23,561 nucleotides of DNA from a bacterium (GTDB lineage Bacteria > Zhuqueibacterota > QNDG01 > JAFGCO01): the NCBI GenBank assembly GCA_016932575.1, contig JAFGCO010000066.1:1-23561 (forward strand), written 5' to 3'. A program made the position numbers and the translations under genes. Shown in pieces: positions 1 through 8,796 of this stretch. Every line of letters begins with the position of its first letter. Positions within the stretch are counted from its first letter, which is position 1. Below the pieces are notes generated by a model, which saw only the letters and a list, made by a program, of their open reading frames with translations, made no database searches and was not told the DNA's origin.

Positions 1-81
1 AATATCTATGATGAAGATACGCATAAACTGGTTCTTCCCAAAGGCGCATCCACGTACCGCAAGTTTACGATTATCCGTTGA
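1..81 (+). CDS. C-terminal end of an unidentified protein (partial)
   Basis: Frame 1 is open from the window edge to a TGA at 79-81 and encodes 26 residues ending KFTIIR. The alternating hydrophobic/polar pattern fits a final beta-strand of a beta-sandwich, and the same-strand glycosidase genes that follow make a carbohydrate-related protein plausible. The piece is too short to name a family. It is called coding because of its position and open frame only. Confidence 0.5.
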   Translation, partial: NIYDEDTHKLVLPKGASTYRKFTIIR

Positions 82-568
82 GCCGGAAGAACAGCTCCGC
101 TGCATCCAGGTTTTGTTGAAAAAAGAACATCCTGGTAACCATCTTCTGAAAATATGATTATCGTTTTGTAATTTTTCGAAGCGGATATGCTGTTTAAAAT
201 GTTGTCCAGTTCGCCTCATTTTATATCTGTCTTTTATTGTGATATCAGCCACGAAATCCGGAAGATATTACTTAACTGAGATTTCAGATTGTATACATTC
301 TCAAATTTCCCTTGCATTAATCAATTTTTATCAGCCATTGATAGTCACTATTTGCGTGTATTCGGATCGGGGTGACGAAAATTGATCCATTATACAATCC
401 GTGTATTTCATGTAACATAATTACCAGAAAAACAGCTTGATCGTTATATGCTGTTCTGGGTATTTTTCTGCCCGATAGCAGTCATGGCGGATGGCTTGTG
501 TCAGTGTATTGTATCATTGTTGGTCAGGTAAAATACGTTTTATATTATGAAAGTTACAGGGAGGCGGC
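82..568. other. Long intergenic region upstream of the GH31 gene
   Basis: I see no gene on either strand in this 487-base stretch. It contains one copy of a 49-bp element (405-453) that recurs upstream of the GH13 gene. Right after it is an imperfect hairpin of the type TGCTGTTCTGGG...CCCGATAGCA (about 449-481) without a following T-run, so it is more likely leader structure than a terminator. A weak CCAGG/CCTGG pairing near 107-138 is the only terminator-like structure behind the upstream gene. Confidence 0.5.
405..453 (+). promoter_or_regulatory. Repeated promoter-like element, copy 1 (upstream of GH31)
   Basis: This copy matches 3946-3994 at 42 of 49 positions and includes the identical 19-mer tgtaacataattaccagaa. 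Both copies can be read as a sigma70-type promoter: TTACCA at 421-426, exactly 17 bases, then TTATAT at 444-449. It lies 115 bases before the GH31 start. It may be a shared promoter or operator for co-regulation of the two glycosidases. The conservation is seen directly; the function is inferred. Confidence 0.5.
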
Positions 569-3385
569 ATGCGGTTTCGAAGCATCCTTTTCATTAATCT
601 GGCGGGTTTGTTATTGTGGTCGGGCTGCAGTGAGCGTCAGCTGAAAGTACAGAAAATCCGGAACGGGGTTCAGCTTGAAGATGACACATTGAGTGTGAAA
701 ATTCAATTTTTTTCCGAAAATATCGTTCATGTCATCAAGTGGCCGGAAGGCGGCTTGCCGGATAAGCAAAGCCTGTGTGTGATTCAAGATTCTTTTCCGG
801 ATGTGAATCTCGAAATCGAGGATCTGGGAAGACACCTTCACTTAAACAGCGGTGTGATATCTCTGCTTGTTTCAAAAGAGGACGGTTCAATTCGATATGA
901 TACATATGATAATACCCTCCTTCTGAGAGAGCAGGGGACTCCGGAGTTCGTACCGTTGACGTCTCCCTATGAAAAGGCTTTTCACGTTCAGCAAAATTTT
1001 ATTCTTACCGGTGAAGAAGGTGTGTACGGCCTCGGTCAGCACCAGTACGGTTATATGAATTATCGCGGGAAAAAAGTGCCCCTTGTACAGTCCAATACAG
1101 ATGCAGTCACCCCCTTTCTTATTTCAACGCAGGGATACGGGATTCTCTGGGATAATTACTCGAAAACCGTTTTCGATGATCGATCCAGAACAACGGGTTT
1201 ATGGTCGGATGTGGGTGACCAGATCGACTATTATTTTATTGCCGGAAAAAACATGGATGCAGTCATCAAAGGCTACCGCGATCTGACAGGTCATGCGCCC
1301 ATGTACGGAAAATGGGCTTATGGGTACTGGCAGAGCAAAGAACATTATGACAACCGGGATGAGTTGATGAGTGTGGCCGAAGAATACCGGAGGCGGAAGA
1401 TTCCCATTGACAATATGATTCAGGATTGGGATTACTGGAACGGACCTGAGAACTGGGGCGGCATGTTTTTTGATCCTGTACTTTTCCCCGAACCCGAAGC
1501 AATGATTGACCGGCTTCATCGCATGAATTATCATTTAATGATTTCTGTCTGGCCGGCACTGGGGCCGAATACGGCTATCTACAAGGAAATGGAGCAAAAA
1601 GGATATCTGTACGATCCTGTCGGCTGGGCCGGTTTCAAATATTATGATGCATTTAATCCTGATGCCAACCGGCTTTACTGGAAATATCTGAGAAAGGGGC
1701 TCTACTCCAAAGGTATTGATGCCTGGTGGATCGATTCAACGGAACCGGACGTGGTCAATGCACTTACCAAATCAGCAACGGAGTATGAAATGAAAAAGGT
1801 GGGCAGAAACCATCTCGGTTCCTGGGCCCGTTATCTGAACGCTTTTTCTCTGAAGATGACCGATGCGCTTTACCGGAATTTACGAGAAGCATCCGAACAG
1901 CAGCGCGCTTACATTTTAACCCGGTCAACATTTGCAGGCCAGCAGCGCAATGCGGCTACCACGTGGTCGGGAGATATCGGCGCAAACTGGGATGTGTATA
2001 AAAAACAGATTGCCGCCGGTCTTAATCATTCCATGTCCGGTATTCCGTATTGGACGTTTGATATCGGCGCGTTTGTGATCGGTGCTTACGGGGGCGTGTT
2101 CATGAACGGCGGCAAGGATCCCGCTTATCAGGAGCTGTACACCCGGATGTTTCAGTTTGGATCGTTTAGCCCGATTTTTCGATCTCATGGTTCAGAAACA
2201 CCCCGTGAGATCTGGGAAATGGGTGAGTTTGTACCCACGCTGGTAAAGTTTGATCATCTGCGGTATCGTCTGATACCTTATATCTATTCGCTGGCCTGGA
2301 AAGTCACCAGCGAAGGATATACACTCATGCGCGGATTACCCATGGATTTTACATCGGATAAAAACACGTATTCCATTTATGATCAATTTATGTTCGGTCC
2401 GGCCATGATGATCTGCCCGGTAACCGAGTTTATGTATTATCATCCACCCGAATCCAGTGTTCTCGTCGGAGCTGAATATTTCAGAACACCGGAAGGTGAG
2501 CCCGGATTGAAAGCCTCCTATTACAAAGATGCCGGTTATCAGCAGTTGAGCAAAGAGCAGATCGATTCCGATATCGATATATTCTGGTATACAGGCCGGC
2601 CCGATTATGTGACAGATTCCACCTATGCCATCCGCTGGGAAGGCAAGCTGGTTCCCAGGGAGACGGGTCTGCATCAGTTCCATTTCAAATGCTTTGATGA
2701 ATACCGGATTAAAATCGACGGCGAGGAGATTCCTTTCGTCTATCGCAGTACGGAACGTTATACTGAAAAGGTTGATTTTGAGGCTGGCAAATCCTATAAC
2801 CTCGTGGTCGAAGTTGAAAACCACTCCACCGGCGCCGCAAGGATGCGGATGTTCTGGAAGACGCCTTCCATCTTTGCCAAGGAAAACAGTAAGGTCAGCA
2901 CGCCCAAAAAGCGTTCTGTTTATCTGCCGGAAGGGCATCAATGGATCGATTTCTGGACAGGCCGTACATTTGTTGGCGGTCAAACCATAATCGCCGACGC
3001 TCCGATTGAAATCTGTCCGATTTTTGTCAAATCCGGGTCGGTTATTCCAACCGGTCCCTTTTTACAATATGCCACGGAAAAAGCGGCAGATCCGATTGAA
3101 CTGCGTATCTATCCGGGTGCTGACGGGCAATTTACCCTGTATGAGGACGAGAACGATAATTATAATTATGAAAAAGGACTGTTTGCAACCATTCGTTTTT
3201 TATGGGATGATGCAAAAAGACTGTTGACGATCGAAGCCCGTCAGGGGGATTTCCCGGGCATGCTGAATCATAGGACGTTTCATGTGGTTCTGGTGAAGGA
3301 GAATCACGGTGTGGATTTCAAAACGGAACCCATGCCGGACCGGATTGTCCGGTATAATGGTTCAGAAATGGTTGTGCAGATGTGA
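569..3385 (+). CDS. GH31 alpha-glycosidase (alpha-xylosidase/alpha-glucosidase type) lipoprotein with inserted PA14 domain
   Basis: A 938-residue exported retaining glycosidase that should cleave terminal alpha-linked xylose or glucose from oligosaccharides. The ATG at 569 follows AGGGAGG at 558-564. The N-terminus is a signal peptide with a lipobox-like WSGC ending at Cys20, so it is probably membrane-anchored; Trp at -3 is atypical. The GH31 barrel spans about 240-570: QDWDYW at 285-290, the nucleophile Asp389 in WWIDSTEPD, and the acid/base Asp469 in WSGD. A PA14 domain (about 643-766) is inserted after MICPVTE, splitting the proximal C-terminal beta-domain, which resumes at SVYLPEG (783-789). 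A DUF5110-like C-terminus follows. PA14 is common in alpha-xylosidases of this family, but substrate cannot be fixed from sequence. A GH13 gene follows with a shared upstream element. Confidence 0.93.
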   Translation: MRFRSILFINLAGLLLWSGCSERQLKVQKIRNGVQLEDDTLSVKIQFFSENIVHVIKWPEGGLPDKQSLCVIQDSFPDVNLEIEDLGRHLHLNSGVISLLVSKEDGSIRYDTYDNTLLLREQGTPEFVPLTSPYEKAFHVQQNFILTGEEGVYGLGQHQYGYMNYRGKKVPLVQSNTDAVTPFLISTQGYGILWDNYSKTVFDDRSRTTGLWSDVGDQIDYYFIAGKNMDAVIKGYRDLTGHAPMYGKWAYGYWQSKEHYDNRDELMSVAEEYRRRKIPIDNMIQDWDYWNGPENWGGMFFDPVLFPEPEAMIDRLHRMNYHLMISVWPALGPNTAIYKEMEQKGYLYDPVGWAGFKYYDAFNPDANRLYWKYLRKGLYSKGIDAWWIDSTEPDVVNALTKSATEYEMKKVGRNHLGSWARYLNAFSLKMTDALYRNLREASEQQRAYILTRSTFAGQQRNAATTWSGDIGANWDVYKKQIAAGLNHSMSGIPYWTFDIGAFVIGAYGGVFMNGGKDPAYQELYTRMFQFGSFSPIFRSHGSETPREIWEMGEFVPTLVKFDHLRYRLIPYIYSLAWKVTSEGYTLMRGLPMDFTSDKNTYSIYDQFMFGPAMMICPVTEFMYYHPPESSVLVGAEYFRTPEGEPGLKASYYKDAGYQQLSKEQIDSDIDIFWYTGRPDYVTDSTYAIRWEGKLVPRETGLHQFHFKCFDEYRIKIDGEEIPFVYRSTERYTEKVDFEAGKSYNLVVEVENHSTGAARMRMFWKTPSIFAKENSKVSTPKKRSVYLPEGHQWIDFWTGRTFVGGQTIIADAPIEICPIFVKSGSVIPTGPFLQYATEKAADPIELRIYPGADGQFTLYEDENDNYNYEKGLFATIRFLWDDAKRLLTIEARQGDFPGMLNHRTFHVVLVKENHGVDFKTEPMPDRIVRYNGSEMVVQM

Positions 3386-3639
3386 CAACCGGAAAACCGG
3401 CTGAGAAAAATAGTCCGGATGATGGTTTCAGTATTGCTCTAAGAAACTGCTTTAGTGGTTTGATATTCAGTGAACGCATGTCGGAAATACGTGCGTAAAT
3501 CCGAATTCTAAAGAATTTGTCTGCATTGATTAATTATCCAAATGCCAAAATGCTGTGTTTTATTAAAGCCGCAAAACCTAAGCAAGTCCGACATAAAAGC
3601 AAATTGTTAATATGGACGCTTGGATTTTAAGGAGGTCTT

Positions 3640-3903
3640 GTGAATCCGCAAACAGAAAGACGTATCGGGATTGTCAGTATCATTGTGTATGATCCGGACC
3701 GGGTCTACCAGAAACTCAATCAAATTCTGCATGATTACAGTGATTTGATCATCGGACGGATGGGCCTGCCTTACAGGGAGCGAAATTTTTCAATTATTGC
3801 GCTCATTGTCAATGGCACGACCGATGAAATCGGAGCGCTCACAGGTAAACTCGGCCAGTTGGAATCGCTTTCTGTTAAAACCAGCTTCGCCAAAGAGAAA
3901 TAG
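3640..3903 (+). CDS. TM1266-family iron-only hydrogenase system regulator
   Basis: An 87-residue protein that starts at GTG 3640 behind a perfect AAGGAGGT at 3629-3636. The sequence is diagnostic: RRIGIVSIIVYD, GRMGLPYRERNFSIIALIV and DEIGALTGKLGQL match the small ferredoxin/ACT-like fold (NikR C-terminal-like) proteins first described as TM1266. These are normally encoded with the hydE/hydF/hydG maturases and [FeFe]-hydrogenases and are proposed regulators of that system. No DNA-binding domain is visible. Here it stands alone between glycosidase genes with no hydrogenase gene in the window, so it may act in trans or belong to another redox process. Family assignment is secure; molecular role is not. 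Confidence 0.88.
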   Translation: MNPQTERRIGIVSIIVYDPDRVYQKLNQILHDYSDLIIGRMGLPYRERNFSIIALIVNGTTDEIGALTGKLGQLESLSVKTSFAKEK

Positions 3904-3945
3904 CCAGGCAGTTTTTTATCCGCATAACAATATTTCATTTTTGTC

Positions 3946-3994
3946 ATTTTATGTAACATAATTACCAGAATTACGGCTTGATCATTTTATGATG
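3946..3994 (+). promoter_or_regulatory. Repeated promoter-like element, copy 2 (upstream of GH13)
   Basis: Second copy of the element at 405-453, with the same core 19-mer and a conserved GCTTGATC block. It reads as TTACCA (3962-3967), 17 bases, TTTTAT (3985-3990). It lies 83 bases before the GH13 start and just after the TM1266-type gene, so the GH13 gene probably has its own promoter here. It is the most likely control site shared with the GH31 gene. Confidence 0.5.
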
Positions 3995-4077
3995 ACACCG
4001 CTACTTTTTTAATAGAAAATATAAGGTTGAGGATGCAATTTTCATAATCGTTGAAAATCATGGAGGGAGGATTGTTA

Positions 4078-5835
4078 ATGAAACGCAATATAATGCACAC
4101 CTGCGCTGGTCTTTGTGTAATAGGCGTTTTGATTTTGCGTGCAGCAGACGATATAAACATTGATTCCGCGGAAATCACCGGTAAGGTGGTCGTTCCGCCA
4201 GGACCGGAATATCTGCACAATGCGGTTTTTTATCAAATCTATCCACAAACGTTTTATGATACGAACGGGGACGGCATCGGGGATCTCGAGGGTATTATTC
4301 AAAAACTGAACTATGTGAAAAGCCTGGGTGTGGATGGTTTCTGGATCAATCCGTTTTTTAAATCACCATTCAATGATGCCGGTTACGATGTGTCCGATTA
4401 TTATCAGGTTGACCCGAGATACGGCACCAATGACGATGCCAGGCGGATGTTCGATGCAGCCGAAAAGCTGGGACTGAAAATTTTATTTGATTATGTCATC
4501 AGCTATACCAGTATTGAGCACCCCTGGTTTCAGGCGTCGGCCAAACAGGAAAAAAATAAATATTCAAACTGGTATATCTGGACAGACAACACCTGGATTA
4601 ATCCTCCTGATGCGTATAAGGACGCCTTTATCAAAGGATACAGCAGGCGCAATGGCCAGTTTATGCGTAATTTTTACTGGAGCCAGCCCGCATTGAATTA
4701 CGGTTTTGCAAAACCGGAAGCATCCTGGATGCTTCCGATCGATCATCCTGATATTCTCGCATTGCAAAAAGAGTTGATAAAGATGCTTCGTTTCTGGATG
4801 GATATGGGAGCGGATGGTTTTCGTGCGGATATGGCCGGAGCTTTGGTGAAGAATGCCAATGCGACCGGCAATGATCAGTTTTTCAGTACCCGGGATGAAG
4901 GCACCAAACTTTTCTGGAACAAGATTCGAACCATTATGGATACAGAATATCCCGGATCGATCATGGTGGCAGAATGGTCCCACCCGGAATCGGCATTATG
5001 CGGCGGCGGTTTTCATGCGGATTTTTATCACTGGTTTCAGGGATATAATGATCTATTGCAAAAAGAAAACTGGCGAATCTTGAATGGCTATTCCGAAGGG
5101 TACAGCTATTTTGATCAGGCGGGAAAAGGCAATGTTACCCATTTTCTGAAGAGCTATCTGGATCAATATCATAAGACCGTGGGCAGGGGCTATATTAACT
5201 TGCCGCTCGGCAATCATGACCTGTCCCGTTTAAATATCAAACGGTCCTTGGATGACCTGGAAATAATTTTTGCTTTTTCACTAACCATGCCGGGAATCCC
5301 TTTCATTTTCAATGGCAACGAAATCGGCATGAGGCAGCTTTACGGGAATCCGTTTGTAGAGGGTGCATATAAACCGAGGGCCGGGGCGCGTACACCCATG
5401 CAATGGACGGCCGGTAAAAACAGGGGATTTTCAACGGCTGAATCCGATGATTTGTATTTACCTGTGGATACTGCCGATGATGCGCCAAATGTCGAGGATC
5501 AGGAGAAAGATCCCGACTCCCTGTTGAACCGGGTTCGTAAGCTTATCGGGTTAAAAAAGGAAAAGAACGCCCTGCGGGCCTATGCGGAGTTTGTTCCGGT
5601 TTACGCGAAGAAGAATACATATCCATTCATTTATGCACGTGCCAATGGGGGCGAGGTGATTCTTGTTATTTTAAATCCGGCCTCGAAAAATGCGAAGGCT
5701 GATTTTTCATTAAAGCCTGTTTTCCATGAGCACCGGCTTCTGGCCGGAAAAGAGATTGTTATGAAAGTTCAGAACGGCCAGTATCAAATGTCTGTTCCCG
5801 GGCAGACCTATGCTATTTATCAACTGGTCCGATGA
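4078..5835 (+). CDS. Exported GH13 alpha-amylase-family glycoside hydrolase
   Basis: The ATG at 4078 is preferred over the longer TTG-initiated frame at 4051 because GGAGGGAGG ends at 4070, seven bases upstream, and the product then opens with a signal peptide (KR, then a hydrophobic run to about residue 20). The 585-residue protein has a full GH13 barrel. Nucleophile Asp251 is in GFRADMAG, acid/base Glu299 in VAEWSHP and transition-state Asp381 in NHDL. YDVSDYYQVDPRYGT resembles alpha-glucosidase, oligo-1,6-glucosidase and trehalose synthase relatives. Oddly, region I reads FDYVISY (137-143) rather than D-x-x-x-N-H, so the Asn and the substrate-contacting His are replaced by Ser and Tyr. An alpha-glucan or alpha-glucoside hydrolase/transferase acting outside the cytoplasm is likely; the exact reaction is open. 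Confidence 0.9.
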   Translation: MKRNIMHTCAGLCVIGVLILRAADDINIDSAEITGKVVVPPGPEYLHNAVFYQIYPQTFYDTNGDGIGDLEGIIQKLNYVKSLGVDGFWINPFFKSPFNDAGYDVSDYYQVDPRYGTNDDARRMFDAAEKLGLKILFDYVISYTSIEHPWFQASAKQEKNKYSNWYIWTDNTWINPPDAYKDAFIKGYSRRNGQFMRNFYWSQPALNYGFAKPEASWMLPIDHPDILALQKELIKMLRFWMDMGADGFRADMAGALVKNANATGNDQFFSTRDEGTKLFWNKIRTIMDTEYPGSIMVAEWSHPESALCGGGFHADFYHWFQGYNDLLQKENWRILNGYSEGYSYFDQAGKGNVTHFLKSYLDQYHKTVGRGYINLPLGNHDLSRLNIKRSLDDLEIIFAFSLTMPGIPFIFNGNEIGMRQLYGNPFVEGAYKPRAGARTPMQWTAGKNRGFSTAESDDLYLPVDTADDAPNVEDQEKDPDSLLNRVRKLIGLKKEKNALRAYAEFVPVYAKKNTYPFIYARANGGEVILVILNPASKNAKADFSLKPVFHEHRLLAGKEIVMKVQNGQYQMSVPGQTYAIYQLVR

Positions 5836-5927
5836 ATCGTTGGAAGAGAATGATATTTACGAGATAACACGGATCCTGATAGCCAATCCACATTTTTACT
5901 GTTCTATGCTGTCATGCAAATTGAAAC

Positions 5928-5961
5928 CACCCCTTTACTTTTTAAGGGGGTGATTTCACCT
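5928..5961 (+). terminator. Possible rho-independent terminator after GH13
   Basis: CACCCCTT (5928-5935) pairs with AAGGGGGTG (5944-5952) with one bulged G, followed by ATTT and, after an alternative small CACC hairpin, a run of five T. It lies about 95 bases past the GH13 stop and before the chemoreceptor gene. Confidence 0.5.
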
Positions 5962-6026
5962 TTTTATCAATTTTTCTTCTGTTCATTTCCATGTGTCTGC
6001 TCCTTTATATTTTTTAATTTGGGATT

Positions 6027-6055
6027 TTGGCAGAATTATTGCATTTATTTAACAA
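6027..6055 (+). promoter_or_regulatory. Candidate sigma70-type promoter of the chemoreceptor gene
   Basis: TTGGCA (6027-6032) is followed by exactly 17 bases and TAACAA (6050-6055). The -10 is poor. If real, transcription would begin near 6062, which favours a translation start at 6108-6120 over the longer open frame beginning at 6027. Confidence 0.3.
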
Positions 6056-6119
6056 TCAAACAAATCACTGCCTATGTTTGATCAGTTATTGTGTTTTGGG
6101 TAACAATGTGGTGGACAAC

Positions 6120-8507
6120 TTGAAAGAAAAGACACAACATCCAGGGATTCAACATTTCGCTGATCACAAAATTCAATATCTTTGTTTGATATTGTTTGTC
6201 GTATTCACGGTTTTGGGATTGTATGTGATCTCCGCTTTAAAAACGTATATCAATGCGGAGGATTCTGTCGCCTGGAACCTGTCCAGATGGATCGATATTA
6301 TTTTTGTCGGATACGGATTTTGTATGCTTTTATTGGTTTTTTGGATGTACCGAATCCGGATGAAACCTCACCAAAAAGTCATTAAAATCGGAAGGAAAAT
6401 TTCATCGGAAGACATGAATGCGGTATCGAGCGCCATTACTGAATTGTCCCAGGGAAATCTATCCAGGCAATTGGAATTCAATACCAAGCCGATAATGACA
6501 GCTGGCCGTGCATCGCGTATGAATGAAATCGTTGATATTTTTAACAGTATGATTCGGAATTTAAAGGACACGGCCCAGGCATTCAATAATGTCACCGGGA
6601 TTCCCTGCAAGCGGCTTTTTTATGTGGGCGCAGATTCATTTTTGGAGGGGCGGTATTGTGGTGAAATTATGGGGAGAATATTGAAAGGCAAAGGATGTGT
6701 GGTTGTTTCGGCCGAATCATTCAGTGCCACCAACCTGGATTTGCGCAGAAGAGGATTTTTAGGCCTGATCAGGGAAAAATATCCGGGGATCGAGGTTGTC
6801 GATTTTGTCGAAGCGAAGGCCGGGGGAGGTCAGGCTTATCGGGCAGCCGTGGAGATTTTAAAAAAGTTTCCCAATCTTTCCGGGATTTATATTGCTTGCG
6901 GCTCGCCTCCGGCCCAGTTTGCCAAGGCCCTTGTTGAATTGCACAAGGCCGGCGCGGTTAAAGTCATTTGTCATGATTTAATGGACGATACGATGCGCTG
7001 GGTGAAAGAAGGTGTGATTACTGCCACATTGAGTCAGAACTCATTTGCCCAGGGATATAATCCGATCATTCATATGTTCAATCACCTGGCTGCGGGGTGG
7101 AAACCGCCCATGCCGTTTCTGCTGACTGAACTTCAGGAAGTCAATCAGGATAATTACCGGGATTTCTGGAGTGAAGAACAGGGGATGATCCTCTCCGCCC
7201 AGGCGAGAGAGCGTATGGCCAAACCCGTGATTGATTCGGCGCCGAAGCCGCTTCGTATGGCTGTTCTGGGAAGAGACGACACAGCTTTCTGGCTGTCTAT
7301 CATGACCGGAAGCCAGGAAGCGGTTAAAGTACTTCAAGGCCATAATGTGACCGTGGATTGTTACGCGCCCAAAGAAGTACATCGGGTTCATGATTTTACC
7401 ATTGAAATATACGGGCCGTTGATTGAACGCATTATTCAGGATAAGTATGACGGCTTAATCACTGTCGCGCCCTTGAAAACATTTATCCCTTATATAAACC
7501 GGGCGGTTGAGGCCGGGATTCCCGTGGGACTTTATAACAGTGATCCCAGCAGCTTGAGGGCAATGATTCATACGGTCACGGAACAGGCACAGCATCTGAT
7601 GGGATTGAGTGAAACCCTGGCTGGCAATACCTATCAAACAAGCCAGGCAACGATGCAGATCAGAACAGCCATAGAGGGAGTCGCTCAGGGGAGCGTGTCT
7701 CAAAATAATCAGATTTCGAAAACAGAGGAAGCGTTGCATAATCTTCTCGATACGATCGAACTGATCAATCGCGAAGCGGAAAAAAGCGCAACGGCTACAG
7801 AAAATACAGCGAAGGCTGTGAGTGCGGGAACGGATGCCATGAATGAGACTCTGAAAACCATGAAAGAGATCGAGACATCCGTGACAAATGCGTGGGGTCT
7901 TGTGGAAGAATTGGGAGCCCATTCTGAAAAAATCGACAGTGTGGTTGAATTGATTAACGATATTGCCTCACGCGTGAATGTGCTTGCGCTGAATGCAAGC
8001 ATCGAAGCCACCAAAGCAGGAGAGTATGGAGCAGGGTTTATGGTTGTGGCAAAGGCCGTTAGGAAACTGGCAAAAAATACTGCAGATGCAACAAGGGAAG
8101 TCACGGATCTGATTCATACAGTACAATCAGACATATCTAAAGTCGAGCGGGTCATGCATGACGGGCTTGCCAGAATGAAACAATCCGCTTCGTTGGCTGA
8201 TCGCGCGGTGACCACTCTCAGTGATATTCAAAAAATGATTCAGTCGGATAAAGAACGCATTTTAAACATTGCCAGGTCCATGGGTAATATGCAAACCACA
8301 TCACATACGGTGGGCACGGCAATGGAAAACGTCGCTTCGGACAGTGAAAACAATATGGCTGCTGTTGAAGAAGTCAGCGCACTGACCAAAGAGATGACCG
8401 CTCAATTGGAAAATGTGACAGAACTTGCCCATGCCCTGGAATTGATGGCACGAAGCGAACAGCAGATGCTGGCCAAGTTTATACTGTTGGAGGAGAAATC
8501 GGAATAA
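6120..8507 (+). CDS. Membrane chemoreceptor-like protein: 2 TM, HAMP-like, permuted PBP1 sugar-binding domain, MCP signalling domain
   Basis: TTG 6120 (behind GGTGG at 6110-6114) gives 795 residues. GTG 6108 and TTG 6027 are alternatives; the residues before 6108 look non-coding. Two transmembrane helices (about 18-40 and 57-79) enclose only a short external loop, followed by a HAMP-like linker (80-155). Residues 164-340 match the second part of a LacI/ribose-type PBP1 domain (YVGAD...GRYCGEIMG, DGTP-like HDLMDD, KEGVITATLSQNSFAQGY). Residues 377-475 match its first lobe (RMAVLGRDDTAFW...GSQEAVK, ending AGIPVGLYNSD). The lobe order is thus reversed. The C-terminal part (about 485-795) is an MCP signalling coiled coil with the conserved hairpin LNASIEATKAGEYGAGF (623-639) and VRKLAKNTADATREV. 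Topology places the binding domain in the cytoplasm. It probably reports a sugar or related ligand to a CheA/CheW array, but no che gene is in the window. Confidence 0.88.
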   Translation: MKEKTQHPGIQHFADHKIQYLCLILFVVFTVLGLYVISALKTYINAEDSVAWNLSRWIDIIFVGYGFCMLLLVFWMYRIRMKPHQKVIKIGRKISSEDMNAVSSAITELSQGNLSRQLEFNTKPIMTAGRASRMNEIVDIFNSMIRNLKDTAQAFNNVTGIPCKRLFYVGADSFLEGRYCGEIMGRILKGKGCVVVSAESFSATNLDLRRRGFLGLIREKYPGIEVVDFVEAKAGGGQAYRAAVEILKKFPNLSGIYIACGSPPAQFAKALVELHKAGAVKVICHDLMDDTMRWVKEGVITATLSQNSFAQGYNPIIHMFNHLAAGWKPPMPFLLTELQEVNQDNYRDFWSEEQGMILSAQARERMAKPVIDSAPKPLRMAVLGRDDTAFWLSIMTGSQEAVKVLQGHNVTVDCYAPKEVHRVHDFTIEIYGPLIERIIQDKYDGLITVAPLKTFIPYINRAVEAGIPVGLYNSDPSSLRAMIHTVTEQAQHLMGLSETLAGNTYQTSQATMQIRTAIEGVAQGSVSQNNQISKTEEALHNLLDTIELINREAEKSATATENTAKAVSAGTDAMNETLKTMKEIETSVTNAWGLVEELGAHSEKIDSVVELINDIASRVNVLALNASIEATKAGEYGAGFMVVAKAVRKLAKNTADATREVTDLIHTVQSDISKVERVMHDGLARMKQSASLADRAVTTLSDIQKMIQSDKERILNIARSMGNMQTTSHTVGTAMENVASDSENNMAAVEEVSALTKEMTAQLENVTELAHALELMARSEQQMLAKFILLEEKSE

Positions 8508-8796
8508 GAATCATATTTGGGTTCGGTTCAAAGAGTCAGGAATTGTGGTATCATAGTTATTTATTTGAAACATTGCAGACTATTTTCCAGCGCTTTCTCA
8601 TCACAACTTTCGCGGTTCCGATAATGTTTTTTTCCTATTGATAATTTATGACAACTTTTTACATGAATATTACATTATCAATCGATTTGCTTTTTAAGTT
8701 AGTACACGGACTGTTTTACAAATAATTCGTGTTCGTCCGGGTGTTTCTGAATGTGATCGCCGGTAAACATCGACTTGATTTCAAGGGGAGGTGCTC

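Noticed and set aside
2336-2983. A 215-codon minus-strand ORF inside the GH31 gene.
   Set aside because: It is a shadow of a strongly supported GH31/PA14 coding region and shows no known domain.
3386-3639. CCGG-AAAA-CCGG near 3388-3400 as a terminator after GH31.
   Set aside because: Only a four-base stem with no T-run follows; too weak to call.
4051-4077. An extended start (TTG 4051) for the GH13 gene.
   Set aside because: The extension would encode the ribosome binding site itself; ATG 4078 is well spaced and yields a proper signal peptide.
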